Shown piece by piece: positions 1-10,444 of a stretch of DNA of 64,000 bases. Source of the DNA: Malurus cyaneus samueli (taxonomy: Eukaryota > Chordata > Aves > Passeriformes > Maluridae); the NCBI GenBank assembly GCA_009741485.1, contig CM019216.1:48431201-48495200 (forward strand). The letters run 5' to 3'. Position 1 is the first letter of the stretch; every line of letters starts with the position of its first letter. A program made the position numbers and the translations under genes. The notes below the pieces were generated by a model. That model searched no databases, was not told where the DNA came from, and worked only from the letters and a program-made list of their open reading frames with translations.

Positions 1-22
1 ACCTGAGGCTGGCAAGCAGTCT

Positions 23-489
23 TCACATGATGTCACCTTTCCTGGGCTTGTGAAAATGTTGCAGGGTCCTGCGGCAATCCTTCCAGAAAGGCTCGGTCTC
101 GTTGCTCCCGAACGCGGAGCGCACTGGAGCTGCCTGGGCGCACATTAGGGAGATACGTGTAAAGCATACAAACCCCGCTCCAAGAGCGTTTATCTCATGG
201 CACAGAACGCCGCATGCCCCCGGATCAAAGCTGGTGGGAACAGATGCTGTTAGCAGAGCAGCAGCCGCACTCAGATCCTGTCCACACCCTTCCTGTTTGC
301 GGTGGCCTACCCGGGGGCTATTATGTTCCCAACAGGGCGATGATTGCCCCTCCTTCCCACCCCTGCTGCCGCTCTCCAGGGAGGGTGTACCGGCGCTCGC
401 CTCGCTGTCTGCCTTCGGGTTCTCATTGTTTCCTTCCGAAGGTGCAGATAGTGGGCCAGACACTCCTTGGCTGGTGCTCTGATAAGGGT
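23..489 (-). CDS. Candidate terminal exon, CpG-rich open frame, unassigned
   Basis: A frame of 177 codons is open on the - strand from a Met at 556 to a TGA at 23-25. It can be entered by a splice acceptor (pyrimidine-rich, ending TTTCCAG) just 5' of base 489, giving 2 nt plus 154 codons and the stop. The first third is Ser/Gly/Glu/Asn-rich and low-complexity (QSTSQGVSGPLSAPSEG, then NPKADSEASAGTPSLESG). The end is basic (FHKPRKGDIM). GC and CpG content are clearly above the surroundings, so this could instead be a CpG-rich regulatory patch. In arm 2 the frame (10 kb, + strand) is broken by one-base losses. I recognise no domain. The phase requires an upstream exon ending one base into a codon. 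Confidence 0.28.
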
Positions 490-563
490 CTGGAAATTGT
501 TCTCTTGTGTTACACAGAAGCCTGCTTGAAAGAAGGAACTCTACCCAAAATAACAAAACTGAC

Positions 564-612
564 CTCAGGGCTCATTATTTTTGTTCAAGGAAGGAGCTTG
601 AGCCTGTCCAGA
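564..612 (-). CDS. Weak candidate exon D of the arm gene
   Basis: An excellent acceptor (CTTTTCTTTTTTCCAG) precedes it and a non-consensus GTCAGT donor follows. The arm 2 copy (9838-9885, + strand) is 48 nt and open in phase 0: SGQAQAPSLNKIMSPE. The arm 1 copy has one extra A in a homopolymer (49 nt), and that frame ends in TGA as its last complete codon. One of the two A-run lengths is wrong, so coding status depends on a single base. Phase 0 would follow exon C correctly, but the 48-nt form does not fit the phase of the 23-489 frame. Confidence 0.18.
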
Positions 613-877
613 CTGGAAAAAAGAAAAGGTCAGTGTGGCCAGACTGTATCTTTTACTGCACTGGAGTAAGGTGGCACTGATGTTATCACTCTTTCTTGCA
701 AGTGCTCTGGAGACTGCATTCCAGCTCTGCATGCAAAGAAAACTCTATTTCCTCACTGTCCTGCAATGACTTGACTGTTGTCCAAGTCATTTATATCAAG
801 TTTGGCTTAACCAAAATAAACCTGTGAGCAACAGTAGTGACATCTTTCTTCAGTAGCGTGGCAGGAACTGCACTTAC

Positions 878-921
878 ACTATAAGGAGGCGACTGGGAAA
901 GCAGATGTTCAACAAGGGGAC
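878..921 (-). CDS. Candidate exon C of the arm gene
   Basis: This 44-nt exon lies between a strong acceptor (CTTCCTTCTTGTGCAG) and a perfect GTAAGT donor. It begins two bases into a codon. The single G ending exon B plus its first GT makes Gly, and it continues PLVEHLLSQSPPYS and ends on a codon boundary. The arm 2 copy is 9531-9574, also 44 nt, on the + strand. The phase match with exon B is an independent point in favour. Protein family unknown. Confidence 0.35.
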
Positions 922-1028
922 CTGCACAAGAAGGAAGCATGTTCGTTTTCATCCTAGCTGTGCAATAACCTCTGATCTGTCTATTCGTTTGTGATTGGTT
1001 CAACCTGTAACACACAGCAGACTTGACT

Positions 1029-1052
1029 CTGATTTTCACTTATGAAAATCAG
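1029..1052. repeat. Perfect 10-bp stem-loop just inside an intron
   Basis: CTGATTTTCA, a CTTA loop and TGAAAATCAG form a perfect hairpin. It starts about 10 nt downstream of the donor of candidate exon B on the - strand. The mirror copy is near 9400-9423. Such a stem could affect splice-site use, but that is inference. Confidence 0.6.
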
Positions 1053-1062
1053 GAATACTTAC

Positions 1063-1123
1063 CAAAGGCATCACTGGGGCTAATCAGTGAAATTTGGATT
1101 TTAAAATGCCTGCTGATTTGTAT
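1063..1123 (-). CDS. Candidate exon B of the arm gene
   Basis: This 61-nt exon has the best splice signals of the set: acceptor TTTCTGTCTTTGCTACAG and donor G/GTAAGTATT. It is open in phase 0, starting IQISRHFKIQ and ending SPSDAF plus one base (G). This accepts exon A, which ends on a codon boundary, and feeds exon C. The arm 2 copy is 9329-9389 on the + strand, same length. The translated piece is hydrophobic with alternating residues, compatible with beta strands, but I recognise no family. Confidence 0.38.
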
Positions 1124-1212
1124 CTGTAGCAAAGACAGAAATCCTTTGGCAGCTTCAGTCTGGCGTTGTCAAGCAGTAGCACAAACATTCCTACAGGTAA
1201 AATATTTCCTAC

Positions 1213-1283
1213 CTTGCTTCCAGAGTGAAGTCTAATTAGCTCAAAAGAGTCATCATCTTCAAAAGGCCACTTTAAATACATTG
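1213..1283 (-). CDS. Candidate exon A of the arm gene
   Basis: This 71-nt exon (2 nt plus 23 codons) reads MYLKWPFEDDDSF in its first half and ends LHSGSK on a codon boundary at a GTAGGA donor. The acceptor (ACCTGCCAG) has a weak pyrimidine tract, so the 5' edge is uncertain. Only one frame is open and it is the one in phase with exon B. The arm 2 copy (9172-9239, + strand) is 68 nt and frameshifted by missing bases. The composition looks protein-like. The upstream exon was not found with confidence: a possible one near 2950-2980 on the - strand ends in TVQID before a GTGAGA donor, but its acceptor is poor. Confidence 0.33.
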
Positions 1284-1387
1284 CTGGCAGGTACAGCTTG
1301 TGGTTTATTCTTCCCTGGTGCTTGCAAGTTCAACAGCAAAACTGATACAACTGGATATAATCTAAAGTAATTTCTCTCAGAACAAAT

Positions 1388-1930
1388 ATGAGCCTTTCCC
1401 TCTACTGGGACATAGTGAGATCACATCTGGAGTATTGAGTTAAATTCTGGTCTCCACAGTTCAAGAAGGACAAGGAGCTACTGGAGAGGGTCCAATGGAG
1501 GGCCAAAAAAAAGAGTTCCACAAAGATGATTAGGGGTCAGAAGCTTCTCTTTTTTTGAGGAGAGACTGAAGGAGCTGGGCATGTGTAGTCCAGAGAAGAC
1601 TGAGAGGGGATCTTGTCAATAAATATCTCAAAGGCAGGTGCCAGGGGGATGGGATCAGACTCTTCAGTGATGCATAGCAACAGAATGAGGAGTAATGGCC
1701 ATAAACTAAAACACAAGAAGTTCCACTTCAACACGAGAAAGAACTTCTTTGCATTGAGGGTGGCAGAGCACTGGAACAGGCTGCCCAGGGAGGCAGTGGA
1801 GTATCCCTCTCTGGAGAAATTCAAAATCCACTTGGACTGCTTCCTGTGTAACCTGCTGCAGGTAACCCTGCTTTGGCAGGAGTGTTGGACTAGACAATCT
1901 CCACAGGTCCCTTATGGCTCTATGCCAAAA
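1388..1930 (+). mobile_element. CR1 LINE 3'-part fragment in arm 1
   Basis: This matches the well-known 3' region of avian CR1 elements from GTGAGATCACATCTGGAGTA to GGTCCCTTATGGCTCTATGC. The deduced frame contains the typical FHFNTRKNFFALRVAEHWN and RLPREAV strings, followed by a non-coding stretch ending in the usual TTGGACTAGACAATCTCC block. It is 5'-truncated, as most CR1 copies are, and lacks an obvious terminal ATTCTRTG octamer. It lies in what would be an intron of the arm gene, antisense to it. Confidence 0.9.
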
Positions 1931-4090
1931 CAGTCAATTGCATTGCCTCACATCAAAGAAGATCATAGGATGCACCAAGTGACCAAGCCGGTGAGTGAAC
2001 AGACAAAATAGTGGTAAAAACACAATGGGCTGATGAATATTAAATGTTTTGTAATTTAAGATCTCTTTAAGAGAAGAGAAAACATGAACAACTCTTTAAA
2101 AAACTGATTTGTAAGTTAACTCATGCAGAATTACAGCAGGAAGTGACAAATATGTGACCACTCTTAGGATTGTGTTGATCCGTGGATCGATGGGTCTCCG
2201 GTTCTCTTATATGCTATTCCAACCTCCCCTCAAAGCTCTGGTCCTTGCCCATTCCTCAAGGCAGGATGCTGGGCTGCAGAGAGAGCTTTTGCCTTTTCCA
2301 ATGCCCCCAACATCTTTGCATGATACTTTTCCCAATTCAGCTTCTGTCCTTACAACCCACCATCAAACCCTTTAGATGATGCTTTTAACAGGAATGCAAA
2401 ACACACTGGCATCCAGTGCTGTATCTGTGATGATAAAACATGCTGAGATCTGGGAATGTATTCTCAGTCATGAACATTTTTAACTTCCTGAAAGGTCCCT
2501 GTCGCAGTTTAGTCATGCCAGTTAACAATTCTCCCAAGGCGTTCCTGGTCACAGCTCACGTGGGGCCTGTTCCCAACAGGCAACCTGCCCATGGCCACAT
2601 TGCTTTGGAGGTTAAGAGAGTTCAGTAGTTACAGATTGTGTGCCAGGCTGTATCTCCAGCTTCAGAGACACAGAAAGGGCTTTAGCACTGTTTAGTTTAC
2701 TGGTATAGATGCAGCCAATGACTTTTAAAAAGCCTCTCAGCGCTTTCCTGATTAACCTTTCCCTGAAATAATAGTGCAGAGGGAAACGCCCTGCTTACAA
2801 ATCCTAGATCAGGCTGTCTCTTTCCTGGGTGTTTTCTCTCTATTAATTTGTTATTTTCCCTGACAGCTTATTTGTTTTCCCAGTTGTGCTTTCCTATCTC
2901 TGTCTGTGGTGTTTCCTCTCTCACCATCAATTTGCACTGTGGCATCTGTGGCAGGGGCTTTCCTTTCTCCTCATGGCAGTCAGTAAGTGCTGAGTGCAGC
3001 CACACTAGTGGGAATGGGGGGAAGGAAGGCAGCTCTGCCTGTGTTTGGTGTTGGTCCCTCTCCTGCAGCTGCCACACTTAAAACGCTATGGGTTTTGTTC
3101 TCTGCTATCAGCATTATTTTGGCTTTCAATTTTTTCATCTAAAGTCTCTGTAAGGCAAGAAGCAGGTGCCTGTTGTTTCTTGCACAGTCTTTTCCTCTGC
3201 ACAGCCACAGCATCAGCAGGCTAGTGCAAAATATTCCCCAGGCACAAACACAACAGGCTGCCAGGATGGCATGTCCAGCTTCAAATGCCTTGAATCCCTT
3301 CCCACTGCAAAATGGGTTCCCTGGTTTCTTTTCTCTGAGCAGTCTGAGTAAGAGGATCACTTAGGAAAGGGAACTGCCAGATGTAATGTAGTAGCTACAA
3401 TGTGTCCATCTCATTTTGGTCATAGAAAATGTCTCACAGATGGACGGAATGTCTCTTGTCCCTCCTCTCCTGAGGAAGACAACAGCATTGCAACCTAACC
3501 TTGGCTCTGAAAGCTGGAATTGAACAGGATTTCCAATGCAATTCCACGTGTTTGTTTTCTATTAGCTGACTACAGAGATCTTTCAGGTCAGGGTAGTCAG
3601 CACACTTTGCTAAAGTGATAGAGGGATGTAACTCGGCCCTTCAGATTACATTTTGGGAGCCAAGCACACAGTTTGTAGTTGTGTTGTCTTTTTCTTGGAT
3701 CTTGCTCCAAACAACTATTAACTGTGAAATACAGTTCAGGAAGATAAAAGTCACAGAAGGAAAGCAACAACACATATATTCGTGGAATTGTTGCCTTATG
3801 ACTGCTGTCTCCACAGCTAGCCCAGGTCAAGAAACCAACATGAAAGAATTTGTCAGTTTACAATACAGCACAATTGAGCAGGAATTTTGGAAGACAGGTG
3901 ACCATTGTGTGCGTAGCGGAATGCGCATGCACAAGTGGCAAGTGCAGGCACAAGAACACGCACACACTGCAGAAGACATGAGGTGTCAGAACACTGCCAA
4001 GTCTGATTGCAGAGAAGTGATGTTTGGGTGTTTTTTCTACTTAACGAATTTTAATTTCTTTTTTTTTCTTTCTTTTTTTTTCTTTTTTTT

Positions 4091-4168
4091 GTTTCATCCT
4101 CCAAAAGGCTGTTACTGGCAGAGAATAGCATGATGTACAAGAACTCTTTTTCTCTCTCTGTTTTTTTT
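4091..4168 (+). repeat. 78-bp direct repeat, copy 1
   Basis: From GTTTCATCCTCCAAAAGG through TCTCTCTCTG and a T run, this stretch recurs at 12020-12097 with only two or three mismatches. Copy 1 starts at the exact inner edge of arm 1 and ends in the pyrimidine tract of the collagen exon. Copy 2 has the same tract, but then continues AACAG and unrelated sequence. Confidence 0.9.
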
Positions 4169-4175
4169 CTTGCAG

Positions 4176-4220
4176 GGGATCCCTGGAGTTCCTGGGAAGA
4201 GGGGCAAGATGGGTAGGCCG
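4176..4220 (+). CDS. Collagen triple-helix exon (five Gly-X-Y triplets)
   Basis: After a long pyrimidine tract and CTTGCAG, 45 nt read GIP GVP GKR GKM GRP, followed by a GTAAAG donor. Exons made of whole Gly-X-Y triplets, starting with a complete Gly codon and 45 or 54 nt long, are the hallmark of collagen triple-helix genes. The exon encodes a basic, proline-containing segment of the helix, which would be secreted or extracellular. The specific chain cannot be told from 15 residues. No second certain collagen exon follows in the window, so the flanking introns would be large, as in several minor and transmembrane collagens. It sits in the spacer between the inverted arms, so its placement relative to the rest of the scaffold is doubtful. 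Confidence 0.85.
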
Positions 4221-6429
4221 GTAAAGTTTTTCCTCGTCTATTATGCAGACCTTGTTGAATGAAACTGGAAACAAGACATTTGGCTGTTGGCTGGGTCCCT
4301 TCATATCTTCAAACAAAGCTTTCCATGTCTGTCTTCTCAAGCAGGAAGAAAACCAAAGATAAACATATTGTTCTTTTCCTTTCTTCCATTCTCTGTTCAC
4401 TTCACAATGCTCCTTTCCACACTATCTCCATGCTCCCTTGGATCTTAAACTTTTCAGATTTCCTTCTGCAACAACTTTCCTCTTGTCTTCCCTCTGGCCG
4501 TCACTTCCCTGGATGTGCTTTTAAATTCCCAACCATGATTGCAGTGTCTGTGCTGGCTCTGTCCCATCTCCTGCTCTGCTCTCCCACCATTCCATCCCGT
4601 TATCCTCTCCTTGCTGTGACTCTTTCCAACCCTCATCACATCCTGGTTTGTGTAATGCAAGACTGATTTTGTGTGGAAACCTTTTTGTCCTTGGTGGTGT
4701 GACAAATCAGGGGAAGATGTGTTTGAGGGGCAGGGAGACCAGGTAGGGGTGAGAGCTCGGCCAGGAGGAAGAGATGTTTGCAGGTAGGGCTGTGAGAGCT
4801 GCAAGAACAAGAGAGCTTGGGCTGATTGTAGCAAGAAGTGAGAGCAAGTGGGAAAAATACTGAAATTAGCAGAGAAAATAGGAAAAGGACAGAAAGAAAA
4901 GTCTTTTCCCCATCAGCCTTCCTCCAAGCAGTTCTGCATGCCTCCTTCAGGAAACTGGGTAAAACTTTTTGCTCTGGGAGTCAGTGGAGAGCTCAGGCCT
5001 GGTGTATCTCATTGCCTTTGTATCTTGTCCTCATGTTAGCCTGTGTTTCCTTCGACCTCTGGACATCATTGCACTCACAGGCTTCTTGCAAAATGTCCAC
5101 TCACCCACACATGGAAACATCCAGTGCTCTCCGCTTGCCCCCCTGGCCTGGAGCACAATCCTTCCCAGGAGTCCCACGCCCACCCCTCGCTGATGTTCTC
5201 ACTGCAAAATCCATGCAAAAGCCCCAGCAGTGCCACATCCATCCCGCCTNTCCTTCTCTGCTGGGATGGGGAGCAGTTTGAGCAGATTATTTTGGAGGGG
5301 TACTGGAAATCAGTACCAGATCTTTTGCAAGCTGCTGGTTGCACCAGAAACCCCCAAGATGAGTAAGTGCAGAGCCCGTGGTGTAACCATGAATCACTGG
5401 CCAGGGCCAAACAAACACAGCAACTGTCGTTAGGTGCAGGGGCTGTGCTCTCTCTGCACAGAGCACTCTGCAGGCTCAAAGCCTTCCAGCTGTTGGTTGG
5501 CCAGCATTTGTAATCTCCCAGGCAAGGGTTTCGGTCTGGCGGTCACTGCTGCAAGCAAAGGGCTCCCCTGAGATCAGCAGGGAATCTCTCAGCCATGGAG
5601 GCATTTAGGCTGGGATCTGGGGAAGGGATTGAATGGCTACGCCTGAGCACCTTTGTTCTGCTTGGCTCCTTCGGAGAGCTTTGGCTCCATCCCTGTTTTA
5701 TGATATCGGGTTTAATAAGGAATCTTGTATGGAGTGATGCTGCCAATTTGTACACCCGAGCGTGAACAGCAAGATTAAGTGACATCCACAGTTATTCAGG
5801 AAGTCTCTGGGAGAATGGAAAGCAGGAACCAGCTGATCTGGTTCTCTTCCCAACACTTATCTCCTGGCCACTGCTGTCTCCCACATGCTTTGGGAGTTTC
5901 ATGAGCCTCCCGGGATTTCTCCGGTCTCTCCCATCCCCACTCCCTTAGGTTTGCCAGCGTGGCTGCTGTTCCTGTGCTATCTCAGTGTTGTCATTGCAGG
6001 GGAGAGCTCTCAGAAGCCCTGACTAGCTGCCATCAAAGCTGGTAAATGCTCTAGAGAGGAGGGAGGGAGCTGGTATCTCACATATTTCTGTCCCTAGCTT
6101 TGTTTGGGACGAGAGCCGGCAGTGGCTCAGTGCTCAGCCAGGAGGAGCGGGGGGCTGGGGGAGGTTGCATGTGACACCGTGGGCCTCCAGAGTGNTGTAA
6201 GAGGGAATGATTAAAATAGAGGAACTGGACATGAGTCAGACCTTGAAATCCTTCCAGGGAAGTAAAGTTTTGCAGAGCTGTGAGGGACACGGTGAGTCTG
6301 TCGTGGAAACAGCTGACTCCACCTCCGGCTCGGCTCTCCCTGCTCGGCATCAGCGATGCTGGAGGCCAGGACATCCCAGAGGGAGAGGGCTGGGGGTGGT
6401 CTGGGGGGACAGCCTGAATGATCGAATTT
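4221..6429 (+). other. Spacer between inverted arms, intron-like
   Basis: Apart from the collagen exon this is non-coding in appearance: GC-moderate, with single undetermined bases at 5250 and 6195. A GTAAGT donor at about 5361 follows a short open stretch (KLLVAPETPKM) but lacks a convincing acceptor. A GTGAGT at about 6292 follows a possible 30-nt exon with a poor acceptor. Neither is called. Confidence 0.6.
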
Positions 6430-9400
6430 AAAAAAAAAAAAGAAAAAAAAAGAAAGAAAAAAAAGAATTAAAATTCGTTAAGTAGAAAAAACACCCAAAC
6501 ATCACTTCTCTGCAATCAGACTTGGCAGTGCTCTGACACCTCATGTCTTCTGCAGTGTGTGCGTGTTCTTGTGCCTGCACTTGCCACTTGTGCATGCGCA
6601 TTCCGCTACGCACACAATGGTCACCTGTCTTCCAAAATTCCTGCTCAATTGTGCTGTATTGTAAACTGACAAATTCTTTCATGTTGGTTTCTTGACCTGG
6701 GCTAGCTGTGGAGACAGCAGTCATAAGGCAACAATTCCACGAATATATGTGTTGTTGCTTTCCTTCTGTGACTTTTATCTTCCTGAACTGTATTTCACAG
6801 TAATAGTTGTTTTGGAGCAAGATCCAAGAAAAGACAACACAACTACAAACTGTGTGCTTGGCTCCAAAATGTAATCTGAGGGCCGAGTTATCCTCTATCA
6901 CTTTAGCAAGTGTGCTGATACCTGACCTGAAAGATCTCTGTAGTCAGCTAATAGAAAACAACACGTGGAATTGCATTGGAAATCCTGTTCAATTCCAGCT
7001 TTCAGAGCAAGGTTAGGTTGCAATGCTGTTGTCTTCTCAGGAGGAGGGACAAGAGACATTCGTCCATCTGTGAGACATTTTCTATGACCAAAATGAGATG
7101 GACACATTGTAGCTACTACATTACATCTGGCAGTTCCTTTCCTAAGTGATCCTCTTACTCAGACTGCTCAGAGAAAGAAACCAGGGAACCCATTTTGCAG
7201 TGGGAAGGATTCAAGGCATTTGAAGCTGGACATGCCATCCTGGCAGCCTGTTGTGTTTGTGCCTGGGGAATATTTTGCACTAGCCTGCTGATGCTGTGGC
7301 TGTGCAGAGGAAAAGACTGTGCAAGAAACAACAGGCACCTGCTTCTTGCCTTACAGAGACTTTAGATGAAAAATTGAAAGCCAAAATAATGCTGATAGCA
7401 GAGAACAAAACCATAGCGTTTTAAGTGTGGCAGCTGCAGGAAGAGGGACCAACACCAAACACGGCAGAGCTGCCTTCCTTCCCCCCATTCCCACTAGTGT
7501 GGCTGCACTCAGCACTTACTGACTGCCATGAGGAGAAAGGAAAGCCCCTGCACAGATGCCACAGTGCAAATTGATGGTGAGAGAGGAAACACCACAGACA
7601 GAGATAGGAAAGCACAACTGGGAAAACAAATAAGCTGTCAGGGAAAATAACAAATTAATAGAGAGAAAACACCCAGGAAAGAGACAGCCTGATCTAGGAT
7701 TTGTAAGCAGGGCGTTTCCCTCTGCACTATTATTTCAGGGAAAGGTTAATCAGGAAAGCGCTGAGAGGCTTTTTAAAGTCATTGGCTGCATCTATACCAG
7801 TAAACTAACAGTGCTAAAGCCCTTTCTGTGTCTCTGAAGCTGGAGATACAGCCTGGCACACAATCTGTAACTACTGAACTCTCTTAACCTCCAAAGCAAT
7901 GTGGCCATGGCAGGTTGCCTGTTGGGAACAGGCCCCACGTGAGCTGTGACAGGACGCCTTGGAGAATTGTTAACTGGCATGACTAAACTGCGACAGGGAC
8001 CTTTCAGGAAGTTAAAAATGTTCATGATGAGAATACATTCCCAGATCTCAGCATGTTTTATCATCACAGATACAGCACTGGATGCCAGTGTGTTTTGCAT
8101 TCCTGTTAAAGCATCATCTAAAGGGTTGATGGTGGGTTGTAAGGACAGAAGCTGAATTGGGAAAAGTATCATGCAAAGATGTTGGGGCATTGGAAAGGCA
8201 AAAGCTCTCTCTGCAGCCCAGCATCCTGCCTTGAGAATGGGCAAGGACCAGAGCTTTGAGGGGAGTTGGAAATAGCATATAAGAGAACCGGAGACCCATC
8301 GTCCACGGATCAACACAATCCTAGAGTGGTCACATATTTGTCACTTCCTGCTGTAATTCTGCATGAGTTTAACTTACAAATCAGTTTTTTAAAGAGTTGT
8401 TCATGTTTTCTCTTCTCTTAAAGAGATCTTAAATTACAAACATTATATTCATCAGCCCATTGTGTTTTTACCACTATTTTGTCTGTTCACTCACCGGCTT
8501 GGTCACTTGGTGCATCCTATGATTCTTCTTTGATGTGAGGCAATGCAATTGACTGTTTTGCATAGAGCCATAAGGGACCTGTGGAGATTGTCTAGTCCAA
8601 CCTCCTGCAAAGAGGGTTACCTGCAGCAGGTTACACAGGAAGCAGTCCAAGTGATTTTGAATTTCTCCGAGAGGGAACTCCACTCTCCCTGGCAGCCGTC
8701 CAGTGCCTGCCACCCTCAATCAAAGAGTTCTTTCTCGTGTTGAATGGAACTTCTTGTGTTTTAGTTATGGCCATTACTCTCATTCTGTGTATGCATCACT
8801 GAAGAGTCTGATCCCATCCCCCTGGCACCTGCCTTTGAGATATAATTGTTTAAAGATCCCCTCTCACTTTCTTGGACTCACATGCCCAGCTCCTTCAGTC
8901 TCTCCTCAAAAAAAGAGAAGCTTCTGACCCTAATCATCTTTGTGGAACTCTTTTTTTTGGCCCTCCATTTGGACCCTTCCAGTAGCTCCTTGTCCTTCTT
9001 GAACTGTGGAGACCAGAATTTAACTCAATACTCCAGATGTGATCTCACTATGTCCAGTAGGGAAGGCTCATATTTTTCTGAGAGAAATACTTTAGATTAT
9101 ATCCAGTTGTATCAGTTTTGCTGTTGAACTTGCAAGCACAGGGAAGAATAAACCACAAGCTGTACCTGCAGCAATGTATTTAAAGTGGCTTTTGAAGATG
9201 ATGACTCTTTTGAGCTAATTAGACTTCACTGGAAGCAAGGTAGGAAATATTTTACCTGTAGGAATGTTTGTGCTACTGCTTGACAACGCCAGACTGAAGC
9301 TGCCAAAGGATTTCTGTCTTTGCTACAGATACAAATCAGCAGGCATTTTAAAATCCAAATTTCACTGATTAGCCCCAGTGATGCCTTTGGTAAGTATTCC

Positions 9401-10444
9401 TGATTTTCATAAGTGAAAATCAGAGTCAAGTCTGCTGTGTGTTACAGGTTGAACCAATCACAAACGAATAGACAGATCAGAGGTTATTGCACAGCTAGGA
9501 TGAAAACGAACATGCTTCCTTCTTGTGCAGGTCCCCTTGTTGAACATCTGCTTTCCCAGTCGCCTCCTTATAGTGTAAGTGCAGTTCCTGCCACGCTACT
9601 GAAGAAAGATGTCACTACTGTTGCTCACAGGTTTATTTTGTTAAGCCAAACTTGATATAAATGACTTGGACAACAGTCAAGTCATTGCAGACAGTGAGGA
9701 AATAGAGTTTTCTTTGCATGCAGAGCTGGAATGCAGTCTCCAGAGCACTTGCAAGAAAGAGTGATAACATCAGTGCCACCTTACTCCAGTGCAGTAAAAG
9801 ATACAGTCTGGCCACACTGACCTTTTCTTTTTTCCAGTCTGGACAGGCTCAAGCTCCTTCCTTGAACAAAATAATGAGCCCTGAGGTCAGTTTTGTTATT
9901 TTGGGTAGAGTTCCTTCTTTCAAGCAGGCTTCTGTGTAACACAAGAGAACAATTTCCAGACCCTTATCAGAGCACCAGCCAAGGAGTGTCTGGCCCACTA
10001 TCTGCACCTTCGGAAGGAAACAATGAGAACCCGAAGGCAGACAGCGAGGCGAGCGCCGGTACACCCTCCCTGGAGAGCGGCAGCAGGGGTGGGAAGGAGG
10101 GGCAATCATCGCCCTGTTGGGAACATAATAGCCCCCGGTAGGCCACCGCAAACAGGAAGGGTGTGGACAGGATCTGAGTGCGGCTGCTGCTCTGCTAACA
10201 GCATCTGTTCCACCAGCTTTGTATCGGGGGCATGCGGCGTTCTGTGCCATGAGATAAACGCTCTTGGAGCGGGGTTTGTATGCTTTACACGTATCTCCCT
10301 ATGTGCGCCCAGGCAGCTCCAGTGCGCTCCGCGTTCGGGAGCAACGAGACCGAGCCTTTCTGGAAGGATTGCCGCAGGACCCTGCAACATTTTCACAAGC
10401 CCAGGAAAGGTGACATCATGTGAAGACTGTTGCCAGCCTCAGGT
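6430..10444 (-). repeat. Right arm (arm 2) of the inverted duplication
   Basis: This is the reverse complement of 1-4090. It begins in an A-rich tract (6430-6464) matching the T-rich end of arm 1. It differs from arm 1 mostly by missing single bases: one C is lost in the CR1 HWNRLP-coding region and one G in the run of five Gs near 10137, which truncates the long frame seen in arm 1. Between about 9240 and 9840 the arms have almost no net length difference. Indel-dominated and unevenly distributed divergence is what weakly polished long-read sequence looks like. Old natural duplications usually show mainly substitutions. Confidence 0.95.
8560..9068 (-). mobile_element. CR1 LINE fragment, arm 2 copy
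   Basis: This is the inverted copy of the arm 1 CR1 element. It is about 35 nt shorter. Several of the missing bases fall in positions where the CR1 family consensus agrees with arm 1, for example in CACTGGAACAGGCTGCCC, which is shortened here to CACTGGACGGCTGCC. This is the best internal evidence that arm 2 is the less accurate copy. Confidence 0.9.

Larger units (their letters stand above)
1..4090 (+). repeat. Left arm (arm 1) of a ~4-kb inverted duplication
   Basis: The whole interval reappears as its reverse complement at 6430-10444. Base 1 pairs with 10444, so the outer end may lie beyond the window edge. The inner end is a T-rich tract (4050-4090). Matching landmarks are the CR1 fragment, the CpG-rich frame at the outer end and the candidate exons at 878-921, 1063-1123 and 1213-1283. 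The sum of paired coordinates is about 10445 at the outer end, 10452 around base 1000 and 10520 at the inner end, so arm 2 is about 75 nt shorter, nearly all lost in its inner 2.8 kb. Arm 1 keeps the better CR1 sequence. Apart from the listed features, 1930-4050 holds nothing I can assign. Confidence 0.95.

Noticed and set aside
1613..2011. 132-codon frame on the + strand
   Set aside because: It is the CR1 fragment, not a host gene.
2868..3077. - strand segment before a GTGAGA donor as the exon upstream of exon A
   Set aside because: The phase fits (a trailing G plus CA gives Ala), but no acceptor with a pyrimidine tract is present; mentioned only under exon A.
3615..4133. 172-codon frame on the + strand in arm 1 with Phe-rich end
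   Set aside because: It runs into the T-rich tract, and the arm 2 copy is broken by one-base changes. No domain.
5250..5250. Single undetermined base (also at 6195 and 44710)
   Set aside because: Consensus ambiguity, not biology; relevant only as a sign of low polish around the spacer.
5980..6040. ATTGCAGGGGAGAGC as a second collagen acceptor
   Set aside because: The frame reads GESSQKP and then stops; no Gly-X-Y.
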